From Streptomyces sp. JH14 (GTDB lineage: Bacteria; Actinomycetota; Actinomycetes; Streptomycetales; Streptomycetaceae): a stretch of DNA of 64,000 nt. The position numbers were made by a program, and so were the translations under genes. The DNA lies in NCBI RefSeq assembly GCF_029428675.1, contig NZ_JAJNEL010000001.1:3720001-3784000 (forward strand). Reading direction: 5' to 3'. The notes under the pieces are model-generated. The model was not told where the DNA came from, did no database searches, and worked only from the letters and a program-made list of their open reading frames with translations. The first letter of the stretch is position 1. The number at the start of each line of letters is the position of its first letter. Shown here piece after piece: positions 8,523-19,648 of this stretch.

Positions 8523-9173
8523 ATGGCCTACCGCAAGACGCCCGCTGTGCAGGACCGCCTGGCCGCCGCCAGGGAGCACCTGGTGGAGCGGGCCACCGCC
8601 GTCGTCGCCGATGTGGGCTGGGCGAATGCCTCCGTCACGGCGGTCGCCGCCGCGGCCGGGATGTCCGTCGGCTCGGTCTACCAGCACTTCCCTTCCAAGG
8701 GGGCGCTGGCCGTCGAGGTCTTCCGCCGCGCGTCGGGGCGGGAGGTCGAGGTGCTCGGCAAGGTGCTCACGGAGGGCGGCCGGGACCCGGTCGAGCGGCT
8801 CGCGCTGGGCGTCGGCGTCTTCGCCCGCCGGGCCATGGAATCCCGCGGTCTGGCCCACGCCCTGCTCGCCGCTCCGGCCGAACCGACGGTCGGCCGGGAG
8901 CGGCTGGGGTACCGGCGCCGCTACCGCGAGGTCTTCGCCGAGGTGATCCGCGAGGGCATCGGCGCGGGCCTGTTGCCCGACCAGGACCCGGACGTCACCG
9001 CCGCCGCGCTGACCGGTGCGATCGGCGAGGTGCTGGTCGACCCGCTGTCCGCTCCGGCCGAGGGCGCCGACGCCGACCACCTGGTCACCGAACTGGTGGC
9101 GATGTCCCTGCGCTGTGCGGGCGCCGCCGCACCGGCCGCATCCGAAGCCGCCGCCGACACCGACCGACCGTGA
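8523..9173 (+). CDS. TetR/AcrR family transcriptional regulator
   Basis: A 216-residue regulator. Residues about 10-60 form the TetR helix-turn-helix, with Val-Thr-Ala-Val-Ala-Ala-Ala-Ala-Gly-Met-Ser-Val-Gly-Ser-Val-Tyr and then Gln-His-Phe-Pro-Ser-Lys-Gly-Ala-Leu. The C-terminal ligand domain is variable. ATG 8523 begins directly after one copy of the repeated palindrome. It is transcribed away from the acyl-CoA synthetase and is followed after 34 bp by the acyl-CoA dehydrogenase gene, so it likely controls both and may sense an acyl-CoA, as FadR/FasR-type TetR proteins do. The ligand is inferred from context only. Confidence 0.92.
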   Translation: MAYRKTPAVQDRLAAAREHLVERATAVVADVGWANASVTAVAAAAGMSVGSVYQHFPSKGALAVEVFRRASGREVEVLGKVLTEGGRDPVERLALGVGVFARRAMESRGLAHALLAAPAEPTVGRERLGYRRRYREVFAEVIREGIGAGLLPDQDPDVTAAALTGAIGEVLVDPLSAPAEGADADHLVTELVAMSLRCAGAAAPAASEAAADTDRP

Positions 9174-9207
9174 CCACGCCCGCGCACGACGACTCCCGAG
9201 GACTGTG

Positions 9208-10881
9208 ATGACCACGACAGCAGACGCCGCACTGCGCAGCAACCCCGCCGCACGCACCCACGAGGTGACCAACCAGCCGCCGCCGCTCGTCGGTCACGAT
9301 GTCGCCGACGACGCCGTGCTGCTGGAGGGAGTGCGGCGCGAGGGCGCCGAGTGGTACGTGGAGGACCTGCACCGCCTCGGCCGGCTGGCCGGTTCGGAGC
9401 AGGTCCAGCGCTGGGCCGATGAGGCCAACCGCTACGAGCCGGTGCTGCGCACCCACGATCGGTACGGCAACCGGATCGACGAGGTGGACTTCCACCCCTC
9501 GTACCACGCGCTGATGGACGTGGCGATCAGCGAGGGCCTCGGCGGCGCACCGTGGGCCGACCCCCGGCCCGGCGCCCATGTGGCGCGCGCGGCGGGCTTC
9601 ATGGTGTGGAGTTCGGCCGAGCAGGGGCACGGCTGCCCCGTCTCGATGACCTACGCGGTCGTTCCCGCGCTGCGCTCGGCGCCGGAGCTGGCCGCGCTGT
9701 ACGAGCCGCTGCTGACGAGCCGGACGTACGACTCCGGCCTGCGCGCCCCCGCGAGCAAGCGTGGTCTGCTTGCGGGCATGGGCATGACGGAGAAGCAGGG
9801 CGGCACGGATGTGCGGGCCAACACCACCGTCGCCACCGAGCAGCCGGACGGCACCTGGCGGCTGCGCGGCCACAAGTGGTTCACCAGTGCCCCGATGAAC
9901 GATCTGTTCCTGGTGCTGGCGCAGGCTCCGGGAGGACTGTCCTGCTTCCTGGTTCCGCGGGTGCTTCCGGACGGCAGCCGCAACACGTTCCGTATCCAGC
10001 GGCTGAAGGACAAGCTCGGCAACCGCAGCAACGCCAGCAGCGAGCCGGAGTTCGACGACACCGTCGCCTGGCCGGTGGGCCCGCAGGGGCACGGGGTGCG
10101 GACCATCATCGACATGGTCACGATGACCCGGCTGGACTGCATCCTGGGCTCGGCCTCCGGGATCCGTGCCGCGCTCGCGCAGGCCGCCCACCACGTCCGC
10201 CACCGCTCCGTGTTCGGCGCCAGGCTGATCGACCAGCCGCTGATGCGCAACGTGATCGCCGATCTGGGTCTCGAGTCGGAGGCGGCGACCACCCTGGCGC
10301 TGCGGATCGCGGGAGCGACCGACCGGGCGCAGCGCGGCGACGCGGGGGAGCGGGCGTTCCTGCGACTGGCCACGGCGGTCGGCAAGTACTGGGTGTGCAA
10401 GCGGCAGCCGGCGGCGGTCGCCGAAGCCCTGGAGTGCCTCGGCGGCAACGGGTATGACGAGGCGTCGGGAATGCCGCGGCTGTACCGGGAGGCCCCGCTC
10501 AACGGCCTGTGGGAGGGCTCGGGCAACGTCAACGCGCTCGATGTGCTGCGCGCCCTGAGCCGTGAACCCGAGTCCATGGAAGCCTTCGGCGCCGAGATCG
10601 AGGCCGCCGCGGGTGCCGACGCCCGGCTCGACGCGGCCTGGCGGCAGCTGCGCGGTGAGCTGGTGCTCACCGAGGACGCGGCCGTCCGCGCCCGCAGGCT
10701 GGTCGAGCGCATGGCGCTGGTGCTGCAGGGTTCCCTGCTCGTCCGGCACGCCCCGGCCGCCGTCGCGGATGCGTTCTGCGCCTCACGGCTGGCCAGCGAC
10801 CAGGGCCTGGCCTTCGGCACGCTGGCGCCCGCGACCGACCTCGCGGCGATCATCGACCGCGTACCCGGCGCCGCCGGCTGA
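9208..10881 (+). CDS. Acyl-CoA dehydrogenase, AidB-like
   Basis: A 557-residue flavoprotein of the acyl-CoA dehydrogenase family in the AidB subgroup. Features include the N-terminal Asn-Gln-Pro-Pro-Pro-Leu-Val-Gly-His-Asp block shared by AidB proteins, Glu-Lys-Gln-Gly-Gly-Thr-Asp-Val-Arg in the middle domain, Arg-Leu-Asp-Cys-Ile-Leu-Gly-Ser-Ala and Glu-Cys-Leu-Gly-Gly-Asn-Gly-Tyr in the C-terminal helical domain, and a C-terminal extension of about 120 residues like that by which E. coli AidB binds DNA. The start ATG 9208 follows a GAGGACT site. With the upstream TetR and divergent synthetase, a role in acyl-CoA metabolism is as likely as the alkylation-protection role described for E. coli AidB. 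Confidence 0.88.
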   Translation: MTTTADAALRSNPAARTHEVTNQPPPLVGHDVADDAVLLEGVRREGAEWYVEDLHRLGRLAGSEQVQRWADEANRYEPVLRTHDRYGNRIDEVDFHPSYHALMDVAISEGLGGAPWADPRPGAHVARAAGFMVWSSAEQGHGCPVSMTYAVVPALRSAPELAALYEPLLTSRTYDSGLRAPASKRGLLAGMGMTEKQGGTDVRANTTVATEQPDGTWRLRGHKWFTSAPMNDLFLVLAQAPGGLSCFLVPRVLPDGSRNTFRIQRLKDKLGNRSNASSEPEFDDTVAWPVGPQGHGVRTIIDMVTMTRLDCILGSASGIRAALAQAAHHVRHRSVFGARLIDQPLMRNVIADLGLESEAATTLALRIAGATDRAQRGDAGERAFLRLATAVGKYWVCKRQPAAVAEALECLGGNGYDEASGMPRLYREAPLNGLWEGSGNVNALDVLRALSREPESMEAFGAEIEAAAGADARLDAAWRQLRGELVLTEDAAVRARRLVERMALVLQGSLLVRHAPAAVADAFCASRLASDQGLAFGTLAPATDLAAIIDRVPGAAG

Positions 10882-10892
10882 GCGTGCGGCAA

Positions 10893-10928
10893 CCGCGGGG
10901 AGCACGGATCTCACCGGGCTCCCCGCGG
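10893..10928. terminator. Hairpin terminator between convergent genes
   Basis: Perfect 11-bp inverted repeat (CCGCGGGGAGC and its complement) with a 14-nt loop, placed between the end of the acyl-CoA dehydrogenase gene and the end of glnK on the other strand. Confidence 0.65.
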
Positions 10929-10967
10929 ACGCGGCCGGCCGGCGCCGGTGGCTCCGCAAGGCGCGCG

Positions 10968-12624
<1,657 letters not shown>

Positions 12625-12684
12625 GAGGGAGTCCCTCCTCGGAGCGGCGTGCGGGTCGGGCGACAGCGAGGGTGACCGGCGCGC

Positions 12685-12711
12685 GTTTCGTAATGAACAC
12701 CCGTGTGTTTC
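12685..12711 (-). promoter_or_regulatory. Candidate GlnR box upstream of amtB
   Basis: Read towards amtB, the order is GAAAC, 6 nt, GTGTT, 6 nt, GAAAC. The two GAAAC half-sites are exactly 22 bp apart, the periodicity known for GlnR a/b sites (gTnAC-n6-GaAAC). The middle half-site is a weak match to GTNAC. It lies about 60-90 bp upstream of the amtB start. Confidence 0.55.
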
Positions 12712-12800
12712 CAGTGCATTTCATTGCGTGGAGGTGACCGAATTCTCACCGCGGCCGCGGTGCCGCCGTACCGTCCGGCCCGGGATCCGCCGCAAGGCGC

Positions 12801-13439
12801 TCAGCGCGGCCCCAGTCCGGCAAGTGCGTGATTGAGTTCGACGACGTTGACACGCCGCTGCCCCAGAAAGCCCAGCACACGGTCCTGGACGTGCCGGGTG
12901 ACCAGGCTCGTGACCCGGGCGGGGGCGAGGTGGCGTGCCCTCGCGACGCGGTCGACCTGCTCGTAGGCGTATGCCGGGGAGATCGCCGGGTCGAGACCGG
13001 AGCCACTGGCGGTGACGGCGTCCGGGGGGACGGACGCCGGCGGGACACCGTCGAAGGCGGCGACGGCGGCGCGCCGGTCCCGAATGGTCCTGATCAACTC
13101 GGCGCTGTTCGGGCCGAGGTTGGAGGCTCCGGAGTTCAAGGGGTCGTAGCCGCCTGCGGACGGGCGGGGCTGGAACCACGCGGGGTCCGGGCGCAGTGCC
13201 TCGTCCGGGTCGCGCGGGTTCTTCTTCGGCAGGGCGAAGTTCTGACCGATCAGGCCGGAGGCCACGGTTCTGCCGTCCGTGGTGAGCAGCGAGCCGTTGG
13301 CCCGGTGAGGGAAGGCGGCCTCAGCGATGCCGGTGATGAGCAGGGGATACGCGAGGCCGGTGATGACGGTGAACACGAGCAGCATCCGCAGGGCCGCAAG
13401 GTGGCGGCGGAGTGCTGAGGGAACGGCGCCGGGTGCCAT
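12801..13439 (-). CDS. kdpC: Potassium-transporting ATPase subunit KdpC
   Basis: A 212-residue KdpC subunit with one N-terminal transmembrane helix at about 17-40, followed by Gly-Leu-Ala-Tyr-Pro-Leu-Leu-Ile-Thr-Gly. The family blocks Gly-Ser-Leu, Ile-Gly-Gln-Asn-Phe, Phe-Gln-Pro-Arg-Pro-Ser and Ser-Gly-Ser-Gly-Leu-Asp-Pro-Ala-Ile-Ser are all present. KdpC stabilises the KdpFABC complex and helps ATP binding. It follows kdpB by 32 bp and closes the operon. No kdpDE genes follow; amtB is next. Confidence 0.96.
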   Translation of the reverse strand: MAPGAVPSALRRHLAALRMLLVFTVITGLAYPLLITGIAEAAFPHRANGSLLTTDGRTVASGLIGQNFALPKKNPRDPDEALRPDPAWFQPRPSAGGYDPLNSGASNLGPNSAELIRTIRDRRAAVAAFDGVPPASVPPDAVTASGSGLDPAISPAYAYEQVDRVARARHLAPARVTSLVTRHVQDRVLGFLGQRRVNVVELNHALAGLGPR

Positions 13440-13471
13440 GGGATCGACTTGTCCTCTCGTCGGGCCTTTCG

Positions 13472-15604
13472 TCAGTGAAGCCCGGGGATGAACTGGATGA
13501 CGAGGTCGAGCAGCTTGATGCCGGCGAACGGCAGGACCAGGCCGCCGAGCCCGTACACCCAGATGTTGCGGTTGAGCAGCCGGGAGGCGGAGGACGGCCG
13601 GTAGCGCACGCCGCGCAACGCCAGCGGGATCAACGCGACGATGATCAGCGCGTTGAACACGATCGCCGAGGTGATCGCCGACGTGGGGCTGTGCAGGCGC
13701 ATGATGTTGAGCCGGTCGAGGCCGGGGTAGACGGTCGCGAACATCGCCGGGATGATCGCGAAGTACTTCGCGACGTCGTTGGCGATCGAGAAGGTCGTCA
13801 GCGCACCTCTGGTGATGAGGAGTTGTTTGCCGATCTCGACGATCTCGATGAGCTTGGTCGGGTTGGAGTCGAGGTCGACCATGTTCCCGGCCTCCTTGGC
13901 TGCCGAGGTGCCGGTGTTCATCGCCACGCCGACGTCGGCCTGGGCGAGGGCCGGGGCGTCGTTCGTGCCGTCGCCGGTCATGGCGACGAGCTTGCCGCCT
14001 TCCTGTTCGCGCCGGATCAGAGCCATCTTGTCCTCGGGTGTGGCCTCCGCGAGGAAGTCGTCCACACCGGCTTCCTGTGCGATCGCGCGTGCGGTGAGCG
14101 GGTTGTCCCCGGTGATCATGACGGTCCTGATGCCCATGCGCCGCAGTTCGTCGAAGCGTTCACGCATGCCCACCTTGACCACGTCCTTGAGGTGGATGAC
14201 ACCCAGCACACGAGCGGTCTGCGTACCGTCGCCCTCGCGGGAGACAACACCGACGACCAGCGGTGTCCCACCGCTTGCGGAGATGCCGTCGACGATCTGA
14301 CCGACGTCGGCGGTGGGGTGGCCGCCGTTGTCGCGCACCCAGCGCATCACCGCGGTCGCCGCGCCCTTGCGCAGTGACCGGTTCACCTGCGGATCGTTGA
14401 GGTCGACTCCGCTCATGCGGCTCTGCGCGGTGAAGGGGATGAACTCGGCACGGTCCAGTTCGCCTTCCTCACGTCCGCGCAGTGCGTACTGCTGCTTGGC
14501 GAGGACGACGACCGAGCGGCCCTCGGGTGTCTCGTCGGCGAGGGAGGACAGCTGGGCGGCGTCCGCGAGTTCCTCGACGCCCACTCCGTGCGCCGGCAGG
14601 AATTCGGCGGCCTGGCGGTTGCCGAGGGTGATGGTGCCGGTCTTGTCGAGGAGGAGGGTGTTGACGTCGCCGGCCGCCTCCACCGCGCGCCCGGACAACG
14701 CGAGCACATTGCGCTGGACGAGCCGGTCCATGCCGGCGATGCCGATCGCCGAGAGCAGCGCGCCGATGGTCGTCGGGATGAGGGCCACGACGAGAGCGAC
14801 GAGGATGACGATGGTCTGCTCGGCCCCCGCGAAGACGGCGAACGGCTGCAGGGTCACCACGGCGACCAGGAAGACGATCGTGAGGGACGCCAGAAGAATG
14901 TTGAGCGCGATCTCGTTCGGCGTCTTCTGGCGGGCGGCTCCCTCGACGAGGGCGATCATCCGGTCGATGAAGGTCTCTCCGGGCTTCGAGGTGATCTTCA
15001 CGACGATCCGGTCCGAGAGCACCTTCGTGCCGCCCGTGACCGCGGACCGGTCACCGCCCGACTCGCGGATCACCGGTGCCGACTCGCCTGTGACGGCCGA
15101 TTCGTCGACGCTCGCGACACCTTCCACCACATCGCCGTCGCCCGGGATCATCTGCCCGGCTTCGACGACCACGAGGTCGCCCAGCCGCAGGTCGACGCCC
15201 GGCACTTCCTCCTCCGCGGCGTCGGTCGCTCCGGGCCGCCAGCCGGTGAGCCGCCGGGCCGTCACGGTCGTCCTGGCACGGCGCAACGTCTCCGCCTGGG
15301 CCTTGCCCCGCCCTTCGGCCACGGCCTCCGCCAGGTTGGCGAACACAGCCGTCAGCCAGAGCCATGCGGTGATTACCCACGCGAAGACACTGGGGGATTC
15401 GATTGCCGACAGCGTGGTCAGAAGTGCCCCGACTCCCACCACGAACATGACCGGGTTGCGGAACATCGAGCGCGGATCCAGTTTGCGCAACGCGTCGGGG
15501 AAGGACCGCAACAACTGTTTCGGATCGAGCAGTCCGCCCGAGATCCGGTCCTGTCGGGGCCCGGCACCGGGTGGGGTGGGGCCGGGGGCGACGGTCGTGG
15601 ACAT
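13472..15604 (-). CDS. kdpB: Potassium-transporting P-type ATPase subunit KdpB
   Basis: A 710-residue P-type ATPase that powers high-affinity potassium uptake by KdpFABC. The phosphorylation motif Asp-Lys-Thr-Gly-Thr lies at about residue 320, the actuator motif Thr-Gly-Glu-Ser-Ala at about 160-165, and the hinge Gly-Asp-Gly-Thr-Asn-Asp-Ala-Pro-Ala further on. The start at 15604 overlaps the kdpA stop by one base (TGATG), a sign of coupled translation. The frame is open far upstream of this start, but that stretch is the complement of kdpA coding frame and not part of the protein. Confidence 0.97.
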   Translation of the reverse strand: MSTTVAPGPTPPGAGPRQDRISGGLLDPKQLLRSFPDALRKLDPRSMFRNPVMFVVGVGALLTTLSAIESPSVFAWVITAWLWLTAVFANLAEAVAEGRGKAQAETLRRARTTVTARRLTGWRPGATDAAEEEVPGVDLRLGDLVVVEAGQMIPGDGDVVEGVASVDESAVTGESAPVIRESGGDRSAVTGGTKVLSDRIVVKITSKPGETFIDRMIALVEGAARQKTPNEIALNILLASLTIVFLVAVVTLQPFAVFAGAEQTIVILVALVVALIPTTIGALLSAIGIAGMDRLVQRNVLALSGRAVEAAGDVNTLLLDKTGTITLGNRQAAEFLPAHGVGVEELADAAQLSSLADETPEGRSVVVLAKQQYALRGREEGELDRAEFIPFTAQSRMSGVDLNDPQVNRSLRKGAATAVMRWVRDNGGHPTADVGQIVDGISASGGTPLVVGVVSREGDGTQTARVLGVIHLKDVVKVGMRERFDELRRMGIRTVMITGDNPLTARAIAQEAGVDDFLAEATPEDKMALIRREQEGGKLVAMTGDGTNDAPALAQADVGVAMNTGTSAAKEAGNMVDLDSNPTKLIEIVEIGKQLLITRGALTTFSIANDVAKYFAIIPAMFATVYPGLDRLNIMRLHSPTSAITSAIVFNALIIVALIPLALRGVRYRPSSASRLLNRNIWVYGLGGLVLPFAGIKLLDLVIQFIPGLH

Positions 15605-17268
15605 CAGCGCAGCCCCTCTGCCATGGGGCCCAGTGCGAGGGCCGGGAAGTAGGTCAGTCCCACGACGATGAGGACCACGCCGGTGAGCAGCCCGACGAAC
15701 TGCGGACGGTGGGTGGGCAGGGTGCCCGCGGTGACCGGTACGGGTTGCTGGCCGGCGAGCGATCCCGCGAGCGCGAGCACGAACACCATCGGCAGGAACC
15801 TGCCGAAGAGCATGACCACGCCGAGCACGGTGTTGTACCAGACGGTGTTCGCGCTCAGGCCGGCGAACGCCGAACCGTTGTTGTTCGCCGCGGACGTGAA
15901 GGCGTACAGGACCTCGGAGAAGCCGTGCGCGCCGGTGTTGAGCATGGCCGCCCGCTCGCCGGGCCACGCCATGGCCAGGCCCGCGCCGGCGAGCACGAGG
16001 ACGGGTGTGGTCAGGATGTAGAGCGAGGCGAACTTCATCTCCCGGCCGCGGAGCTTCTTGCCCAGGTACTCCGGCGTGCGGCCGACCATCAGCCCGGCGA
16101 CGAAGACTGCGACGACCGCCAGGATCAGGATCCCGTAGAGGCCCGAGCCGGTGCCGCCCGGTGCGATCTCGCCGAGCATCATGTCGAAGATCGTCATTCC
16201 GCCGCCGCCCGGCGTGTACGAGTCGTGGGCGGAATTGACCGCCCCGCACGACGTGAGGGTGGTGGCCACCGCGAACAGGGCCGAGGCCCAGATCCCGAAC
16301 CGTGTCTCCTTGCCCTCCATCATCGCGCCGGCCGCGTGGCCGGCCGTACTGCTCACGCTGTGCAGCTCGTTGGCGGTCACGACGGCGACCGAGGCGGCCC
16401 AGATCACCGCCATCACGGCGAGGATCGCGTAACCCTGCCGGTGGTCGCCGACCATGGCGCCGAAGGTCCGCGGCAGCGAGAACGAGATCACCAGCATCAA
16501 GTAGATCTCGATCAGGTTGGTGAGGGCGCTGGGGCTCTCGAAGGGGTGCGCGGAGTTCGCGTTGTAGAAGCCGCCGCCATTGGTGCCCAGCAGCTTGATG
16601 GTCTCCTGGGAGGCGACGGGACCGCCCGTCAGACTCTGGTGCCCGCCCGCGATGGTGGTGATGCCGTGGGCGCCGTGGAAGTTCTGGATGACGCCGGCGG
16701 CCACCAGAACGATCGCGAAGACGCATGCGAGGGGCAGCAGGAGGCGCAGGACGATCCGGGTCAGGTCCACCCAGAAATTGCCCACGCGATCGGTCTTCTT
16801 CCGGGTGAAACCACGGATGAGTGCGGCCACGACAGCGATACCGATGGCCGCGGAGGTGAAGTTCTGCACCGCGAGGCCGGCCATCTGGACCAGATGCCCC
16901 ATCGTCGACTCGCCCGCGTACGCCTGCCAGTTGGTGTTGGTGACGAACGACGCGGCGGTGTTGAACGACAGGTCCGCAGCGACCGGCTTCATGCCCAGGG
17001 AGAGCAGGAGGTGGTTCTGCAGCCGCAGGAACGCGTACAGGAAGAGCACCGACACGGCCGAGAAGGCCAGAACACTGCGCAGATAGACCGGCCAGCTCTG
17101 GTCGGCGTCGCCGTGCACCCCACCCGCCCGGTAGACGAGGCGTTCCGCTTTCCCGTGGTGATCGGTGGTCAGGATGCGGGCCATGTAGCCGCCCAACGGG
17201 CGATACGACAGTGCCAGCGCCATCACCAGGGCGATCACCTGGAGCCAGCCGGCGAGCGTGTCGTTCAT
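15604..17268 (-). CDS. kdpA: Potassium-transporting ATPase subunit KdpA
   Basis: A 554-residue channel-like subunit that selects and conducts potassium in the KdpFABC complex. It has about ten membrane helices and the four repeated selectivity-type loops, including Asn-Thr-Asn-Trp-Gln-Ala-Tyr, Gly-Thr-Asn-Gly-Gly-Gly-Phe, Thr-Ser-Cys-Gly-Ala-Val and [10 protein letters not shown]. It begins 10 bp after kdpF and overlaps kdpB. Confidence 0.97.
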   Translation of the reverse strand: MNDTLAGWLQVIALVMALALSYRPLGGYMARILTTDHHGKAERLVYRAGGVHGDADQSWPVYLRSVLAFSAVSVLFLYAFLRLQNHLLLSLGMKPVAADLSFNTAASFVTNTNWQAYAGESTMGHLVQMAGLAVQNFTSAAIGIAVVAALIRGFTRKKTDRVGNFWVDLTRIVLRLLLPLACVFAIVLVAAGVIQNFHGAHGITTIAGGHQSLTGGPVASQETIKLLGTNGGGFYNANSAHPFESPSALTNLIEIYLMLVISFSLPRTFGAMVGDHRQGYAILAVMAVIWAASVAVVTANELHSVSSTAGHAAGAMMEGKETRFGIWASALFAVATTLTSCGAVNSAHDSYTPGGGGMTIFDMMLGEIAPGGTGSGLYGILILAVVAVFVAGLMVGRTPEYLGKKLRGREMKFASLYILTTPVLVLAGAGLAMAWPGERAAMLNTGAHGFSEVLYAFTSAANNNGSAFAGLSANTVWYNTVLGVVMLFGRFLPMVFVLALAGSLAGQQPVPVTAGTLPTHRPQFVGLLTGVVLIVVGLTYFPALALGPMAEGLR

Positions 17269-17278
17269 CCGGGACCGC

Positions 17279-17368
17279 CTAGAACTTCTCAGGAAAGATC
17301 AGGCAGACGACCAGGTAGATCACCAGAAGGGCGGCAACGATCAGCCCCACGGTGTTGTCCACGCTCAC
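17279..17368 (-). CDS. kdpF: KdpF small membrane subunit
   Basis: A 29-residue single-helix peptide starting at GTG 17368. The hydrophobic core ([10 protein letters not shown]) is followed by the KdpF ending Ile-Phe-Pro-Glu-Lys-Phe. KdpF stabilises the Kdp complex. It lies just upstream of kdpA, and its start overlaps the stop of the preceding micro-ORF as GTGA. Confidence 0.9.
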   Translation of the reverse strand: MSVDNTVGLIVAALLVIYLVVCLIFPEKF

Positions 17369-17448
17369 AGCCGTTCAGCCCCTCTGGCGGCCAGGCCGAC
17401 GAGGGCGAACACCACGACCGTGAGGCAGATGTACGCGACGTCCGACAT
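17365..17448 (-). CDS. Kdp-linked 27-aa membrane micropeptide
   Basis: A 27-residue peptide beginning at ATG 17448 with a single predicted membrane helix (Val-Ala-Tyr-Ile-Cys-Leu-Thr-Val-Val-Val-Phe-Ala-Leu-Val) and a basic tail ending Arg-Gly-Ala-Glu-Arg-Leu. Its TGA overlaps the kdpF GTG by four bases, so the two would be translationally coupled. An in-frame ATG at 17472 would add eight residues. I recall similar short ORFs before kdpF in other actinobacteria, but I cannot check. It may be an extra Kdp subunit or a leader peptide. Confidence 0.6.
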   Translation of the reverse strand: MSDVAYICLTVVVFALVGLAARGAERL

Positions 17449-17520
17449 GCGCAGGGCACCCCGCAGAGTCATCAGAGGCGGGGCTGCTCGTCCCGCCCGC
17501 GTGTGGGATCACGCGTATTT

Positions 17521-17535
17521 CTGATGCTATATCAG
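17521..17535. promoter_or_regulatory. AT-rich palindrome in the kdp promoter region
   Basis: A 5-bp inverted repeat CTGAT-N5-ATCAG lies in the AT-rich stretch 17515-17560, about 75 bp upstream of the kdp micro-ORF. It is a candidate promoter/operator element; support is weak because the arms are short. Confidence 0.25.
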
Positions 17536-17688
17536 CGGATGTCTGGATTATTCTGCCGCAGTGCGGGCCGATGAGGTGACGGGCCGTCGAAGCCATGACT
17601 GCCGGAAGCGTGACTGCCCGAAGTCCCCTGGGCGCCCAGTCGTTCCGTGCTCTGGGCGCCCGGTCGAGATGTGACATGTGCCTACGGG

Positions 17689-19437
17689 TCAGATGCGGTG
17701 CACGGTGTGCAGGTGCGTGGCGTACGTGCCGGTACCGTCCAGGAGCGATGCGCCGCCCAGGTCCGCCATGGTGGGGCCGTTGCCGGTCTTGCGGCTGGAC
17801 AGGAAGCGGCGCTTGCCGTCCGCGTCCTTGCCCAGGTAGATGCCCACGTGATCGACCGTGACCGTCGGGTTGTCGTCGCCCGAGTCGGCGTTGAACAGCA
17901 CCAGGTCGCCGGGTTGCAGCTGCGCGGCCGCCGGCGGGGTCGTGCCGTCCGCGGTCCGGTCGACGCGTACCCCCGGCGCGTAGTCGACCATGTGCCGGGA
18001 CTTGCGGGGCAGACGCGTGGCGGAGGTGTCCTCGCCCGCGGCCATCGGTACGCCCATGTGGTAGCCGTACACCATGCGCGTATAGCCCGAGCAGTCGAGG
18101 TTTCCGGCCTGCTTGGCCGACGGTCCCGTGTAATCGCCCCCGGGGAAGGTCCAGCCCACGTTCATGTACTCGTGGAAGTCGGCGCCCTCGTAGCGGAAGC
18201 CCTGCGGGTCCAGGTAGCCGTAACCGGCCTCCCCGAGGACCTGCCTGCCCTCCGCCGGGCCCGCGCCCGCGGTCACCGCCGGGGCACCCGCCAGGAACAT
18301 TGCGGCGTGGGCGAGCACATCGGGGGCGGTCGAACCGGCCATGGCGCGGATGGTCTGCTCGAGCTGCGGGGTCCAGGCGCCGTCGAAGGGCTCGGGCAGC
18401 ACCCGTACCCAGTCGCCGTGCGTGACCGACGGCGGTGTCTGCCAGGTGGCGGCGTCCACCTGGAAGCGGCTCACGACCAGCTTGACCGGCAGGTTGGTGC
18501 AGCCGTCGTTGGCCAGGGCCCGCAGTCCCACCCGGCCCTTGGCGAAGGTCGTGTCCTCGACGTCGAAGGCCCAGCCGGCCGGCTCGGCCGCGTCGGTGCG
18601 CCACGCCTTGGCCTGGATCCGGGCCCCTTCCCGGCGCACCCGGATCGTCCAGTCCGTGCCCGCGGGCACGGACGTGGCGAGCGTGACGGCGGCGCCGAGC
18701 TGGGTGACCACGTCGGCGACCTCCTTCTCGACGCGCAGTTCGACCGCGCCGGAGGTCAGGAAGGACAGCCGGGCCCGGTAGTTGTTGTGGGTGTCCTGGT
18801 AGCCGAAGGACAGCGCGTACGAACAGGCCTGCCCGGTCGGCACCTTGTCGAACTGCGCCACCGCGCGTACGTCGACGTCCGTGACCTCGTCGTCCCGCAA
18901 GGTCGCATGGCGGCTTGCAAAGTCCGTAGTGAGCGTGAGGATGCCGCTGCCCGGCGTCACGGAGTAGTCGCCGGCGTCGGGGCCGAGCGTCGACCAGCTG
19001 CCGCCGCCCGGCGAGGTGCCCCAGTGCACCTGGTCCGCAACCGGCAGGGACGTGTCCGGCAGGGTGCGCCCGAAGTCGTCCGCGAACGGCTTCTTGTTCT
19101 CCGTGAACGTCCGCTCCGGCCCCGGCAGGACGACGGTGCGCGCACCCTTGGTCAGGACGGCCACGCGCTTCCCCTCGGAGGTGACCTCGGTGCGTTCGGG
19201 GGTGCCGGACAGCACGCTCGCGGTCAGCGGCCCCAGGGCGACCGGTATGAAGTACGAGGCGTCGAGCGCGGACAGGGTGACGGAGGACCGGGGCGCGATC
19301 AGCAGCGACTTCGTGGCCGTGACGGTGGCGGCCGTCGTGGCGGCGCGGGCGGGAGCGGCGGCGAAACCGCCGAGCGAGGCGGAGGCGGCGGATGTCGCGA
19401 AGACAGCGAGCAGATTCCGTCGGGAGGTGTTCAGCAT
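17689..19437 (-). CDS. Tat-exported NlpC/P60 family protein
   Basis: A 582-residue secreted protein. The N-terminus has a twin-arginine signal (Ser-Arg-Arg-Asn-Leu-Leu-Ala-Val-Phe) followed by an Ala-rich hydrophobic core and a Pro-Ala-Arg-Ala cleavage site near residue 32. The middle is beta-rich with no family I recognise. The C-terminal NlpC/P60 domain has the catalytic Cys at about 449 in Asp-Cys-Ser-Gly-Tyr-Thr and the catalytic His in Val-Asp-His-Val-Gly-Ile-Tyr-Leu, with Pro-Gly-Asp-Leu-Val-Leu-Phe between. Such domains cleave peptidoglycan stem peptides or related amides. ATG 19437 is chosen because the signal peptide begins there; an upstream in-frame ATG at 19515 would add 26 residues before it. 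Confidence 0.87.
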   Translation of the reverse strand: MLNTSRRNLLAVFATSAASASLGGFAAAPARAATTAATVTATKSLLIAPRSSVTLSALDASYFIPVALGPLTASVLSGTPERTEVTSEGKRVAVLTKGARTVVLPGPERTFTENKKPFADDFGRTLPDTSLPVADQVHWGTSPGGGSWSTLGPDAGDYSVTPGSGILTLTTDFASRHATLRDDEVTDVDVRAVAQFDKVPTGQACSYALSFGYQDTHNNYRARLSFLTSGAVELRVEKEVADVVTQLGAAVTLATSVPAGTDWTIRVRREGARIQAKAWRTDAAEPAGWAFDVEDTTFAKGRVGLRALANDGCTNLPVKLVVSRFQVDAATWQTPPSVTHGDWVRVLPEPFDGAWTPQLEQTIRAMAGSTAPDVLAHAAMFLAGAPAVTAGAGPAEGRQVLGEAGYGYLDPQGFRYEGADFHEYMNVGWTFPGGDYTGPSAKQAGNLDCSGYTRMVYGYHMGVPMAAGEDTSATRLPRKSRHMVDYAPGVRVDRTADGTTPPAAAQLQPGDLVLFNADSGDDNPTVTVDHVGIYLGKDADGKRRFLSSRKTGNGPTMADLGGASLLDGTGTYATHLHTVHRI

Positions 19438-19648
19438 GCGCCCATGATCCGGCCCGGGTCCTCCCTCGAGGCCATCAGCCGTGCCAGCCGTCCCTTTCTG
19501 CCCGGTTTCCATCATTTGATCAGGTGACAGAAGACGGGACCGAGCGCGTCGCTGAGGCGGGAGTCTGCCTGCCTCGGACCTTCCCGCCCCCGGAGCCGGC
19601 CATGGCGATGGCGAGGAGAGCGGCTTGCGCGACCCCCAGTGCTGACGG

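Noticed and set aside
15605..16726. Upstream extension of the kdpB reading frame to a 1084-residue protein
   Set aside because: The extra 374 codons are a shifted frame of kdpA. KdpB homologues start at the Met-Ser-Thr at 15604, which also overlaps the kdpA stop as TGATG.
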